Part shown: positions 26,249-35,138 of the stretch, in pieces | Position numbering within the stretch: the stretch's first letter is position 1 | How the letters are laid out: every line of letters starts with the position of its first letter | Program-made: the position numbers and the translations under genes | Assembly: GCA_965215755.1 (NCBI GenBank) | Contig: OZ244119.1 | Location: 496,001-560,000 of the forward strand | Direction: 5' to 3' | Length of the DNA stretch: 64,000 bases | Source of the DNA: Tectiglobus sp965215755 | GTDB taxonomy: Bacteria > Pseudomonadota > Alphaproteobacteria > Rhizobiales > Hyphomicrobiaceae | The notes under the pieces: generated by a model | Told to the model about the DNA's origin: nothing | Seen by the model: only the letters and a program-made list of their open reading frames with translations | Databases searched by the model: none

Positions 26249-27436
26249 ATGATTTTCTGGATTTTGAGCGCAGTGATTACGGCCGCGGTTCTGGCACTGA
26301 TCCTGCGGCCCATTCTTGCGCCTGACAATTCGCCGACACAGACGTCCGATCCTGATATCGCGATCTATGAGGACCAACTGTCTGAGATCGAACGCGACAA
26401 AGATCGCGGCATCCTGAGCGACGAGGAAGAGCGTGCGGCCAAGCTGGAAGTCTCACGCCGGTTGCTGACCGCTGCGGACAAACAAGAAAGCAACACTGAA
26501 GCGCCTTCCGGTCACCTCAGCGATTCGTCACGCGTCTGGGTTGCCGGTGTTGCGGCAGGGTGCGTCACGGTCCTGACTTTGGTGAGTTACCTGAGCCTCG
26601 GCTCACCAGGCTTGCCGGGGCAGCCTCACGCTGAGCGGGCCCGCAAGGACCCAAGCACACTGCCGGTTGAAGAACTGATTGCGCGTGTCGAATCGCGCCT
26701 CAAAACCAACCCGAATGACGCGCGCGGTTGGGACGTGATTGCACCGATCTACTTGAAAAGGAGAGAATATCGCAAGGCGGCAAATGCCTTCCAGAAATCG
26801 CTGCAGTTGAATGGCGAGAGCCCAAGACGTTTAGCGCAATTCGCTGAGGCGCTTCTCGGAGCAACCAACGGCTACGTCAATGATACCGTCAAATCGGTCT
26901 ACGAGCGGCTCTTGAAGCTTCGACCGGACTACTACCCAGCGAGGTTCTGGCTCGCCATGCGTCATGAACAGCAAGGGCAGCGTGATAAGGCCAAGTCTGC
27001 TTACTCCGAACTTCTTGGCGAAGCTGAGCTTCCGGGCCAGATGCGCGCCATGATTCAACAAAGACTAGCTGAAGTAAGCAAGGCCGCCGCACCGAGCAAA
27101 GCTCAAGGTCGTGCTCAGGACAATCGGGGCGCTACAACGACTGATGCAGGTCGCGCGCCTGAGCTCAACAAGGATGCCCGTCAGTCAATGGCTGCTCTGA
27201 CGCCGGCGCAACGCCAGCAACGTATCCGCCAAATGGTCGATGGCCTGGCGGAACGGCTGAAATCCGACGGTGGCGAGCTGAGCGAATGGCAGCGTCTGAT
27301 TCGAGCATATTCCGTGCTTGGCGACCGAGAGAACACCTTGCAGGCACTCAAGGACGCACGCGCTGACCTTGCCACCAAACCAGATCAACTTCAGCAGTTG
27401 GATGCGTTTGCCACATCACTTGGGATCAAGCAGTAG
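26249..27436 (+). CDS. ccmI: c-type cytochrome biogenesis protein CcmI
   Basis: A 395-residue protein matching CcmI: an N-terminal membrane helix (I-F-W-I-L-S-A-V-I-T-A-A), then the conserved Y-E-D-Q-L-S-E-I-E-R-D block with G-I-L-S-D-E-E-E-R-A-A-K-L-E-V-S-R-R-L-L, a second membrane helix near residue 95-115, and periplasmic TPR-like repeats (R-G-W-D-V-I-A-P-I-Y-L, S-L-Q-L-N-G-E-S-P-R). CcmI delivers apocytochrome c to the CcmFH haem ligase. ccmE, ccmF and ccmH, which normally follow, are not here; a different, secreted phosphatase-like gene follows instead. Confidence 0.9.
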   Translation: MIFWILSAVITAAVLALILRPILAPDNSPTQTSDPDIAIYEDQLSEIERDKDRGILSDEEERAAKLEVSRRLLTAADKQESNTEAPSGHLSDSSRVWVAGVAAGCVTVLTLVSYLSLGSPGLPGQPHAERARKDPSTLPVEELIARVESRLKTNPNDARGWDVIAPIYLKRREYRKAANAFQKSLQLNGESPRRLAQFAEALLGATNGYVNDTVKSVYERLLKLRPDYYPARFWLAMRHEQQGQRDKAKSAYSELLGEAELPGQMRAMIQQRLAEVSKAAAPSKAQGRAQDNRGATTTDAGRAPELNKDARQSMAALTPAQRQQRIRQMVDGLAERLKSDGGELSEWQRLIRAYSVLGDRENTLQALKDARADLATKPDQLQQLDAFATSLGIKQ

Positions 27437-27608
27437 AGCCCTTTGCGCTGCAGCTTGTATTGGACGCCGGGCCTTCGGTTTTCGCATCCTTTGCTTTCCA
27501 CTACTCTCCCCCGACGGAAATCACCGCGATCGGACGTTCAATGAGATGGCATCAGATGGACGCAAATGCGCGCTATCTTGCAGAATCTGGACAACCGGGG
27601 AGAGCCGA

Positions 27609-28775
27609 ATGGACATACAGCGGCGAGACCTTGGCCGACTCGCGCTCGGCGGGCTGACAACACTTGCTGCCGGCAATGTCTCGTCTCCGACAGCCGCGGC
27701 CGCACGATACCGTGGACCCAAAGTCATCCTGGTCCGGTTCGGTGGTGGTGTTCGGCGTCGGGAGACAATCGATCCGGCGCACACCTATGCACCCTACTTT
27801 CGCAATGTTCTGGCCAAGCGCGGCGTGCTGATCCCAAACGTTATGATCGACGAGCTCAAAGGCGTCGACACAAGTCATGCTGAAGGCACGCTCAATCTGC
27901 TGACTGGCCGATATGCGGCGTACAACAAAGTCGGCTCTCGCGGCTTGGCTCCGCTGCTCGAGCCCAGCCAACCATCATTGTTCGAGCTTCTGCGCAAGAC
28001 GTTCAGTATCCCAGCCCATCAGGCCCTACTGGTCAACGGTGAAGACCGGCCACAGGAGGAATACCTGACATACGGTGGCCATAAGCATTACGGCGTTGCC
28101 TACCGATCGGAAGTGATCGGGCTGTTCCGATATAAGCTGCATAAATTCAAGCGTATCATTGAGGCCAAGAGCAGCAGTGAGGCTGAGCTTAAGAAAGCCA
28201 CTGAAGAACTGCGCAAACTCTCGGCGTTCGACTATCGCAAGGCCAGTGCCCGGTCATCTCCCATCATGGACCGCTTCTGGGATGATTGGCGCAGACACTA
28301 TGGGGACAGCGGCCTTAAGAACCCACGCGGCGACAGGCTCCTCACTGAGCTCGCGGTGCGCGCCATACGACAACTTCGGCCGCGATTAATGATGATCAAC
28401 TACCAAGACCCTGACTACGTGCACTGGGGCAACGCTTCGCACTACACGCGCGCCATCGCCATCATCGACCAGGGTTTGCAAAGGCTGGTTGAAACCGTCG
28501 AAGCAGATCCTGAATACCGTCGCGATACAGTGTTCGTGATTGTCCCGGATTGTGGCCGGGATGCCAACCCATTCATGTCAGTGCCATACCAGCATCACTT
28601 CAACTCGCGTTCAGCGCATGAGATTTTTGCATTGGTGTTTGGCCCGGGTGTTGCGCAGAACCGTGTGCTTGACAAACAAGTCGACCAAACCAGTCTGGCG
28701 GCGACGATTGGGGCGCTGATGGGTTTCCGGGCCCGTGATGCTGAAGGGCGTGTTCTTTCAGAGATATTTCTATGA
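27609..28775 (+). CDS. exported sulfatase/alkaline-phosphatase superfamily protein
   Basis: A 388-residue protein from the ATG before D-I-Q-R-R-D-L-G-R-L, which gives a twin-arginine-like signal and an A-rich cleavage region (T-A-A-A-A-R-Y). The longer frame upstream overlaps ccmI and lacks coding character. The body fits the alkaline phosphatase/sulfatase fold: S-H-A-E-G-T-L-N-L-L-T-G-R, then M-I-N-Y-Q-D-P-D-Y-V-H-W-G and V-I-V-P-D-C-G-R-D near the end, giving likely metal-binding Asp and His. The usual sulfatase C/S-x-P-x-R motif is not visible, so the reaction is unknown. It overlaps the next gene by 4 bases (ATGA), so translation is coupled. Confidence 0.8.
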   Translation: MDIQRRDLGRLALGGLTTLAAGNVSSPTAAAARYRGPKVILVRFGGGVRRRETIDPAHTYAPYFRNVLAKRGVLIPNVMIDELKGVDTSHAEGTLNLLTGRYAAYNKVGSRGLAPLLEPSQPSLFELLRKTFSIPAHQALLVNGEDRPQEEYLTYGGHKHYGVAYRSEVIGLFRYKLHKFKRIIEAKSSSEAELKKATEELRKLSAFDYRKASARSSPIMDRFWDDWRRHYGDSGLKNPRGDRLLTELAVRAIRQLRPRLMMINYQDPDYVHWGNASHYTRAIAIIDQGLQRLVETVEADPEYRRDTVFVIVPDCGRDANPFMSVPYQHHFNSRSAHEIFALVFGPGVAQNRVLDKQVDQTSLAATIGALMGFRARDAEGRVLSEIFL

Positions 28776-29839
28776 CATCTGACACAAAGTCTACCTTGGA
28801 TGAGCGGTCGAAAACTCTGGCACCACAGTCTGGTCTCGTGGCCTCGACACTGCACCGTCTGTCGATGGCCGCTAAGATCTCGATCGCCTTCGCTCTTGCC
28901 CTGACACCCCTCACAGCTGTGCTTGTTCTCGGTTGGATTGTTCGCCTGATGCGGCGCGAGAGCATCGTCTTCTACGTTCGATCCACCCAAGGCTGTCATC
29001 GCCGCGATGCGCTGGCTTATCTCGACAAGGTTGACACGTTGAAGCCCTACGTCCGGTTCCCTGGCTGGTGGTCAGGGCTTTGGCAGACTGTGCTTAGCGG
29101 CTTGCAGGCCCTGGTCGTGCTCGCTGCCCTCACGCTGCCATACGGATTGCTACTGCTCGTCTCGTGGTGGGCCGGCTGGGAGAACTCATTCAACAAGGGT
29201 TACGAGCAAGCCTGGGCCGGACCAGCGATGGCTCTTGCCGGATTTGTCCTGGCGGTATTGATCCTCAGCCATTTGCCTATGGCATTCGCGCGCTTTGCTG
29301 CCGAAGGCCAAATTTGGTCGATCACTGAACTGCATCAGATTCGACGCTGTATTCGGCTGGTGCGGTGGCAGTATCTGGCATTGAGCCTTATCACCGTATT
29401 GGCGACTGTTCCGTTGTTCCTTGCTCAGATGGGAACGACGTTCATAGAAAAAATCAATCCACGGGTTCTCACTGCTGGTCCGGACGAAATCCAAGAGATC
29501 GCCAATCGTTGGCACTTGCTCACCACGGCATATCTATTGTTCGCGTTGTTCATTCTCCGGCGATGGGCCGCTCGGCTCTATGCGCGTGCGATATTGATTG
29601 AGCCGGAGCTTGCCGGAGCAGCCACGAATGGTGTTCTGAGTGAAATCAATGCTACTGCCAGAGTCGAGGAAAAACGGTCGCGCAGATGGATCGGGATGGT
29701 ATTTGCCACGCTCCTCGGCCTACTCACCTGGAGCGGTTTTCTTGCAATGCTCTACATCGCCCAATTTGCAAACCATGCCTGGTGGAACTGGGTCAATCAC
29801 GCTCTGGTTGGCATTCCATGGATTTTCCGACCGGTGTAA
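28772..29839 (+). CDS. polytopic membrane protein coupled to the secreted phosphatase-like gene
   Basis: A 355-residue membrane protein. Hydrophobic segments lie at about 38-60, 110-135, 148-172, 205-225, 245-263 and 308-335. Charged loops include H-Q-I-R-R-C-I-R-L-V-R-W-Q. It may belong to the DUF4013-type membrane proteins, but that is a loose match. Its start overlaps the stop of the sulfatase-like gene in an ATGA junction. At its 3' end the last 43 bases overlap the convergent PilZ gene. Confidence 0.75.
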   Translation: MTSDTKSTLDERSKTLAPQSGLVASTLHRLSMAAKISIAFALALTPLTAVLVLGWIVRLMRRESIVFYVRSTQGCHRRDALAYLDKVDTLKPYVRFPGWWSGLWQTVLSGLQALVVLAALTLPYGLLLLVSWWAGWENSFNKGYEQAWAGPAMALAGFVLAVLILSHLPMAFARFAAEGQIWSITELHQIRRCIRLVRWQYLALSLITVLATVPLFLAQMGTTFIEKINPRVLTAGPDEIQEIANRWHLLTTAYLLFALFILRRWAARLYARAILIEPELAGAATNGVLSEINATARVEEKRSRRWIGMVFATLLGLLTWSGFLAMLYIAQFANHAWWNWVNHALVGIPWIFRPV

Positions 29840-30162
29840 GCCAGTTCCCGGAATGCGCTCGATGTCTTCTGGTGTGCCCGAGCTTTGATAATCTTACCCA
29901 TGAAGTCAAAGTAGACGCCCAATGAATGCGGGCGCCGATGGCGCACATCACAGATCCATTCCTGCCGGAGACTTGGCACGACAAGCCGGAAGCTGTCAGC
30001 TTTGGGGGAGCCGTATGCAAATTCCAACAGTGCGCCTGACGTGGAAATATTGCGAATGATGCAGGGGACACGAGCGCGCCCGCTTGGGAACGCCCAGGCA
30101 TGGATCACACTTGCTCGTCGTCCGAAGTCGCGCCGGTCTGCACGATTGCCCTGCTGCCTCAT
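29797..30162 (-). CDS. single-domain PilZ protein
   Basis: A 121-residue PilZ protein. The c-di-GMP signature is complete: R-R-D-F-G-R-R (RxxxR) near residue 10, then N-I-S-T-S-G (D/N-x-S-x-x-G) near residue 40 and C-D-V-R-H-R-R-P-H-S-L-G-V-Y-F for the closing strand. The last 30 residues are basic and may be a short helix. An ATG directly after an in-frame TTG is taken as start. It could act as a soluble c-di-GMP receptor. The 3' end overlaps the convergent membrane protein gene. Confidence 0.88.
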   Translation of the reverse strand: MRQQGNRADRRDFGRRASVIHAWAFPSGRARVPCIIRNISTSGALLEFAYGSPKADSFRLVVPSLRQEWICDVRHRRPHSLGVYFDFMGKIIKARAHQKTSSAFRELAYTGRKIHGMPTRA

Positions 30163-30323
30163 CAACCCAGATCCAGTTTGTCTTCTTTATCTTTGATGAA
30201 CGATTTACTCATCGAAGATTGAAGCAAAACTGAAAACAATTCGTAAAACTTGTTTCATATTCGAACAATTCACCCGGCTATATGCTGACTGATGTTATTT
30301 GAGCTTACAATTTGCAATTCAAC

Positions 30324-31682
30324 CTACGCTCGATACTCGTCTTTCTCGGCGATAGACCCTTGCGACCAATCAACATCGCGTGTCGCAAACATGACGACGG
30401 CCAGCAGCACAAAGGCTGAGAGGGACCCAATCAACATGGCGTAGTCTTCGACCCGCAATAGTAGGTAAAGCAAGCCATATATGACCGCTATGACGCCACC
30501 GAGGTAAAGCCCACGCCGCACCGACTGTGTGACTGATCCAAAGTAACTGCCGACGAGGGCCCCAGTTGCCAGTGCTGCAAACAAATAGCCTAAATCAAAA
30601 CCAATGTGTTCCGCTGTACCGATTAACACGAGGTAGAATATTACGAGGGCGAGGCCGACAAATAAGTATTGCATCCAATGCACGCGCTTTCGACTTTGGA
30701 TCTCCATTATGAAAACCGCGAGGAAAATGATCCCAATAAAACCAAGCGCGTATTTGAGCGCTCGTTCAGCGAGGCTGTAAAACCGGACGGGTTGATAAAA
30801 ATCGACACCGAATGATTTACTTTGCATCAAATGCTGGAAGTTCTTGAGCCGGATGGACTGACCTATGCCGCGCGCCAGTCTGGGGACCTTCCAGCTGGCG
30901 GAAAAGCCACTCTCGGAGATGTCCCTGTTTTCAGGCAGATAAGCACCAGAGAAGCTTGGATGTGGCCAATCGGACTTGATGGCGACCGATGTTTCCCCGC
31001 CGGCTGGGATGTAGCGGATATGGCTTGAGCCGTTCAGACTGAGCTCGAAGGCGAATGTGAATCCGTTCTGGGCTTGCTCGGCTGAGACGGGCACGTGAAT
31101 GCCGGGAACGCGCCCAGATGATGCAACGCCCGGCCCGGCTCTGAATTTCTCGCGGCTCGCGCCGCCGTCTAGAATCAGCTCAGCGGTTTTCTTGATACCC
31201 CGGACATCGTTGAGGGTGACGACAAGTGCGGCTTCCGACCATTCGATTGTGAAATCCGGTTGCTGGAACGAGCGCAAAACTGGCTTTTCGAAATGCCCCT
31301 CGAAACGAGTCAGGCTGCGATAGACAGGAATATTGAAAATTCCGCGACGGCGGACTTCATTCGCCACATCGCTCTTGATCTTGAGTTCTTCCGGCAAAAA
31401 AACCGCAAATTCACGAATCTTTCGCCGCTCAATGCCTTCCCGCGTCCGGGTTTCCTTTTCATACGTCAAAGGAACAACAACAAAGGGGCCACGTATGGTT
31501 TGCTCGCGCCCCCACATCTGGCCCACGTCGCTCCGTGCCTTGCGGGCGTAACTTTGGCGCTCAGCAACCAGTAGGTAAGCAAAGAGGAGCGGGATCGTCA
31601 GGGCAAGTATGAGAATGATGACAAGTATAAACTTGAATGCCGGTGAATTCAGCAGGCGGTTCAGTGTGTTGGTGAAGCTCAT
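30324..31682 (-). CDS. creD: CreD-like inner-membrane protein
   Basis: A 452-residue protein of the CreD family. One N-terminal membrane helix (K-F-I-L-V-I-I-L-I-L-A-L-T-I-P-L) is followed by a periplasmic beta-rich domain with the family segment R-E-Q-T-I-R-G-P-F-V-V-V-P, and a C-terminal bundle of five to six helices with D-F-Y-Q-P-V-R-F-Y-S-L-A-E-R-A-L-K-Y and L-L-R-V-E-D-Y-A-M-L-I-G-S, both conserved in CreD. An upstream start six codons earlier is less likely. In enterobacteria CreD is linked to envelope integrity and colicin tolerance; here no creBC is present, so the control is unknown. Confidence 0.93.
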   Translation of the reverse strand: MSFTNTLNRLLNSPAFKFILVIILILALTIPLLFAYLLVAERQSYARKARSDVGQMWGREQTIRGPFVVVPLTYEKETRTREGIERRKIREFAVFLPEELKIKSDVANEVRRRGIFNIPVYRSLTRFEGHFEKPVLRSFQQPDFTIEWSEAALVVTLNDVRGIKKTAELILDGGASREKFRAGPGVASSGRVPGIHVPVSAEQAQNGFTFAFELSLNGSSHIRYIPAGGETSVAIKSDWPHPSFSGAYLPENRDISESGFSASWKVPRLARGIGQSIRLKNFQHLMQSKSFGVDFYQPVRFYSLAERALKYALGFIGIIFLAVFIMEIQSRKRVHWMQYLFVGLALVIFYLVLIGTAEHIGFDLGYLFAALATGALVGSYFGSVTQSVRRGLYLGGVIAVIYGLLYLLLRVEDYAMLIGSLSAFVLLAVVMFATRDVDWSQGSIAEKDEYRA

Positions 31683-31736
31683 TCTCAGGTCCGTAACCAC
31701 TATAAGAGAACGTCGTCATTCGCGCAGAATTATCAT

Positions 31737-31940
31737 GGAATTGAGGCGCCAAGCCTGGAACTGGCCGCTTACCATGGCCTTGAGATCATCTATCTGCTTC
31801 ATAAAGGCCGCGAATTGCGGTATGCGGCAGCCATTGATTATCATCTCGACGATACCCCGACGAACCAATCACCCGACTGTCAGATGCTTGGCCAGATGCG
31901 AGCATTTGCCGGGTTCGAAACGCGACAGGACACAGAATGA
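31737..31940 (+). other. open frame without a start codon, possible gene remnant
   Basis: A frame open from inside creD to the TGA at 31938-31940 translates into a protein-like stretch (L-E-I-I-Y-L-L-H-K-G-R-E-L, then A-A-A-I-D-Y-H-L-D-D-T-P). It has no ATG or GTG start of useful length, and its stop overlaps the start of the TPP-enzyme gene in an ATGA. It may be the remains of an upstream gene of that operon or a chance frame. No family was recognised. Confidence 0.25.
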
Positions 31941-33484
31941 ACGGTGCTGAAAGCCTTGTGAGGACGTTGCTGGCCGGCAATGTCGATGTCTGCTTCACCA
32001 ACCCCGGCACGTCGGAGATGCACTTTGTGGCAGCACTGGACCAAGTGCCAGGTATGCGCTCCGTCCTATGCCTCTTTGAAGGCGGCGTTACCGGTGCAGC
32101 CGACGGCTACTATCGCATGGCGGGCAGACCCGCTTCCACGTTGCTGCACCTTGGCCCCGGCCTCGCGAATGGCCTTGCCAATCTGCATAATGCCAAAAAG
32201 GCTGGTTCCGGTATCGTCAATATTGTTGGCGAACACGCGACCTATCACATCGAACTTGATGCGCCATTGACGGCAGATATTGAAGGTATCGCACGGCCTG
32301 TCTCACACTGGGTGAAGACATCTAACTCGTCGAAAGAGATTGCAATTCACGGCGCAGAGGCGATCGCAGCTGCCATGTCTCCACCAGGGCAAATCGCGAC
32401 ACTCATTCTGCCTGGGGATACCGCCTGGAACGAAGGTGCCGGCGTCGCGGAGATCCCTGAGTTTGCCAAGCGCGCACCTGTTGACAGTGCCAAAGTTGAT
32501 CAAGCAGCCGAGGTCTTGAAAGAGGGCTCCAACACACTACTCCTTCTGGGAGGTGCGGCGTTGCGCGAGGAAAATCTTGTTCTCGCAGGCAAGGTCGCTG
32601 CCAAGACCGGTTGTGGAATTCTCACCGAATGGTCCAATACTCGATTGGATCGTGGCGCAGGGCGCATCGAAGCCAACCGAATCCCTTATGTCGTCGAGAA
32701 GGCACTCGATGTGCTGAGTGGCTACGACAAAGTTGTATTGATGGGCGCGCGGGCCCCAGTTGCGTTTTTCGCCTATCCTGACAAGCCGAGCATTCTGACG
32801 AAAGATGGTTGCGAGTTCGTCGAAGTTGCCAGCGAGAGCGATGACATCGCCACTGCATTGGCCGATCTTGTCGATGCTGTTGGTGCGGAACAAGCCGAGC
32901 CGAAAGGCGTTGTCGAACCATTCCGGCCCGACATCCCGGATGGACCGATCGAGCCGGGCAGTATTGCTGCCGTGATCGGCGCACTGCTTCCGGAGAATGC
33001 CGTCGTTGTCGACGAGTCGGTCACGACCGGGCGTGAATTCTTCCCACTGACTGCAGGTGCGCCTCAGCATTCCTGGCTGAACAACCGCGGCGGCTCCATC
33101 GGCTATGGACTGCCGGTCGCGACTGGCGCTGCTATCGCATGCCCCGGACAAAAGGTGGTCGCGCTCGAAGGCGACGGCAGCGCGATGTACACGGTGCAGT
33201 CTCTCTGGACGATCGCGCGAGAGCAGCTTGACGTCACGGTTATGGTTTTCGCCAACCGCAGCTACAAAATTCTACGCGGTGAGTTGACCAATGTTGGCGT
33301 GCAAAACCCAGGTCCACGGGCTCTGGATATGCTGACCCTCAATCGACCGGATCTTGACTGGGTCAAGATGGCGGGCGGCATGGGTGTCGACGCTTGCAAG
33401 GTCAGTGACACCAAGCAACTTGCCAAGGCCTTCGAGAACGGCTTGGCGACAGACAAGCCGTATCTCATTGAAGTTGAAATGTAA
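31937..33484 (+). CDS. acetolactate synthase-like thiamine diphosphate enzyme
   Basis: A 515-residue ThDP-dependent enzyme with three domains. The N-terminal PYR domain has C-F-T-N-P-G-T-S-E-M-H-F and the catalytic glutamate in C-L-F-E-G-G-V-T-G-A-A-D-G-Y. The C-terminal PP domain has G-G-S-I-G-Y-G-L-P-V-A-T-G and the ThDP-Mg motif E-G-D-G-S-A-M-Y ending with F-A-N-R-S-Y-K-I-L. It is related to acetolactate synthase large subunits and benzoylformate decarboxylases but shorter, and no small subunit is near. The reaction is probably decarboxylation or ligation of a 2-oxo acid; the substrate is not known. Confidence 0.9.
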   Translation: MNGAESLVRTLLAGNVDVCFTNPGTSEMHFVAALDQVPGMRSVLCLFEGGVTGAADGYYRMAGRPASTLLHLGPGLANGLANLHNAKKAGSGIVNIVGEHATYHIELDAPLTADIEGIARPVSHWVKTSNSSKEIAIHGAEAIAAAMSPPGQIATLILPGDTAWNEGAGVAEIPEFAKRAPVDSAKVDQAAEVLKEGSNTLLLLGGAALREENLVLAGKVAAKTGCGILTEWSNTRLDRGAGRIEANRIPYVVEKALDVLSGYDKVVLMGARAPVAFFAYPDKPSILTKDGCEFVEVASESDDIATALADLVDAVGAEQAEPKGVVEPFRPDIPDGPIEPGSIAAVIGALLPENAVVVDESVTTGREFFPLTAGAPQHSWLNNRGGSIGYGLPVATGAAIACPGQKVVALEGDGSAMYTVQSLWTIAREQLDVTVMVFANRSYKILRGELTNVGVQNPGPRALDMLTLNRPDLDWVKMAGGMGVDACKVSDTKQLAKAFENGLATDKPYLIEVEM

Positions 33485-33579
33485 GCCAAACCCGCCCCGC
33501 CAATGGGTTCCGGCATTCAAAGCCTGTGACCTCAGCGGCGAAGCCATTTTCAGTGCCATAACCCGAGTTGGAGAGCATC

Positions 33580-34386
33580 ATGGCCATTCAACAAGTTGAT
33601 GACTTTCGCGAAGAAGCTCTCGATCTCGCCAGCCTCCTGGAGCCGCTCGCCGATCCCGATTGGGAGCAGGAGACGACCTTTAAGTCGTGGACAATCAATG
33701 ATGTGATTCAACATCTCCATTTCAGCGATCGCATGGCTTATTTGTCTGCATCCGATGTGGACGCCTACGACAAATTCCGCGGCGCTCTGACCGCAGCACG
33801 TGAGAACGGCGGGACAATGCAAAGCCACACCCATGAGATGTTCGGCCACATTCGCGGCAGGGAGTTGCTCAAGACTTGGACAGAGGGCATGCAGAATCTT
33901 TGTGATACGCTTTCGTCCAAAGGGCCAGACACCCGGTTCAAATGGTCGGGTCCGGATATGGGCATCCGCATGTTTGCAACAGCCCGGCAGATGGAGACCT
34001 GGGCGCACGGACAGGAAATCTATGACATTCTGGGCAAAACACGTGTGAATACCGATCGCCTCAAAAATGTTGCCGTGATCGGTGTGAAAACGTTTGGCTG
34101 GACATTTGCCAACCGCAAGATGGATCCACCGGGTGAGCCACCGTATGTGCGCCTGGAAGCGCCATCCGGTGACACATGGGAGTGGAACGAGACCAACACC
34201 ACTGACTCCGTCATCGGATCAGCCGTCGATTTCTGCCAAGTCGTCACGCAGGTGCGAAATATCGCGGACACCAAACTCGACTTGAAAGGTGATTCAGCGA
34301 CAAAGTGGATGGCCATTGCACAGTGTTTCGCTGGACCGCCGGAGGACCCGCCAACGCCAGGCAGCCGAGCACCTAGGGTTAGTTGA
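33580..34386 (+). CDS. TIGR03084-type DinB-like metal-binding protein
   Basis: A 268-residue protein of the mycothiol-dependent maleylpyruvate isomerase-like/DinB superfamily, closest to the TIGR03084 group. The N-terminal four-helix part has F-K-S-W-T-I-N-D-V-I-Q-H-L-H-F-S-D with metal-ligand histidines, then W-S-G-P-D-M-G-I-R-M-F-A-T-A-R-Q-M-E-T-W-A-H-G-Q-E, the second ligand region. The C-terminal strand domain carries the sterol-carrier-like end. The ATG before A-I-Q-Q-V-D-D-F is preferred over one four codons upstream. It follows the ThDP enzyme by about 95 bases on the same strand. The function of this family is not established. Confidence 0.88.
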   Translation: MAIQQVDDFREEALDLASLLEPLADPDWEQETTFKSWTINDVIQHLHFSDRMAYLSASDVDAYDKFRGALTAARENGGTMQSHTHEMFGHIRGRELLKTWTEGMQNLCDTLSSKGPDTRFKWSGPDMGIRMFATARQMETWAHGQEIYDILGKTRVNTDRLKNVAVIGVKTFGWTFANRKMDPPGEPPYVRLEAPSGDTWEWNETNTTDSVIGSAVDFCQVVTQVRNIADTKLDLKGDSATKWMAIAQCFAGPPEDPPTPGSRAPRVS

Positions 34387-34592
34387 CGTAACGCACGATG
34401 AACCGGAATCGGGATGTTTTGCCCTGTACTTGAGAAACGATGATCTAGCGCAATGCATAGTTCGTTGGCGCGCTGCCTGATGCTCTGATGACCGTGTTTG
34501 ATTTTCTATCAACCTGTTTCGTCCAACCCAGTAGACCGTGTGGACGAGGCGCCATACGTTAATAACGATAGCTAAAAGCGAGGAATGGATCC

Positions 34593-35102
34593 ATGACCAT
34601 AACGCTCGAACACCTGGCGAACGAAATTCGCGACGCCTTGACCGCCGACTCTGGTCGGGGTGGCAAGGAAAGCGTCTGCAAGATTGTTTCCAAGGCATTG
34701 CTCGACAAAGACTTCGTCGCCGAACATTTGAAAGATCGCGCCGAAGGAGAGCATCCGCGCGAAGTTCTGTTCGAAGATCCCAACATGGGATTTTGCATCT
34801 GTGGCCATGTCTACGGCGGTTCCGCACATGGTGAGCCGCACGACCATGGATCAAGCTGGGCGATCTACGGCCAGGCTATCGGCGAGACAGAAATGACAGA
34901 TTGGAAAATCGTCAAGGCCGGCTCCGATAGCGAGCCTAAGCTGGTAGAGAAAGAGCGGACTTATACGCTCGTTCCAGGCGACGCGCATTTCTACGACGTT
35001 GGCGATGTTCACTCACCATCCAGGGCCGCTCCCGTGAAGCTGATCCGGATCGAGGGTGCCAATCTCGACGACGTACAGCGATCGAACATCAAGGCTGCTT
35101 AG
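34593..35102 (+). CDS. cupin-fold protein, cysteine-dioxygenase-like
   Basis: A 169-residue protein with an N-terminal helical part and a cupin barrel. The metal motif is H-G-E-P-H-D-H-G-S-S-W, with a likely third His in V-G-D-V-H-S-P-S, as in cysteine dioxygenase-like and related RmlC-fold proteins. The start ATG is preceded by GAGGAATGG. The reaction is unknown. It stands alone with 206 bases before it that show no clear gene. Confidence 0.85.
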   Translation: MTITLEHLANEIRDALTADSGRGGKESVCKIVSKALLDKDFVAEHLKDRAEGEHPREVLFEDPNMGFCICGHVYGGSAHGEPHDHGSSWAIYGQAIGETEMTDWKIVKAGSDSEPKLVEKERTYTLVPGDAHFYDVGDVHSPSRAAPVKLIRIEGANLDDVQRSNIKAA

Positions 35103-35138
35103 TTCTTTACATCAGCTTGGAGCTCCAAAGGTCCTACT

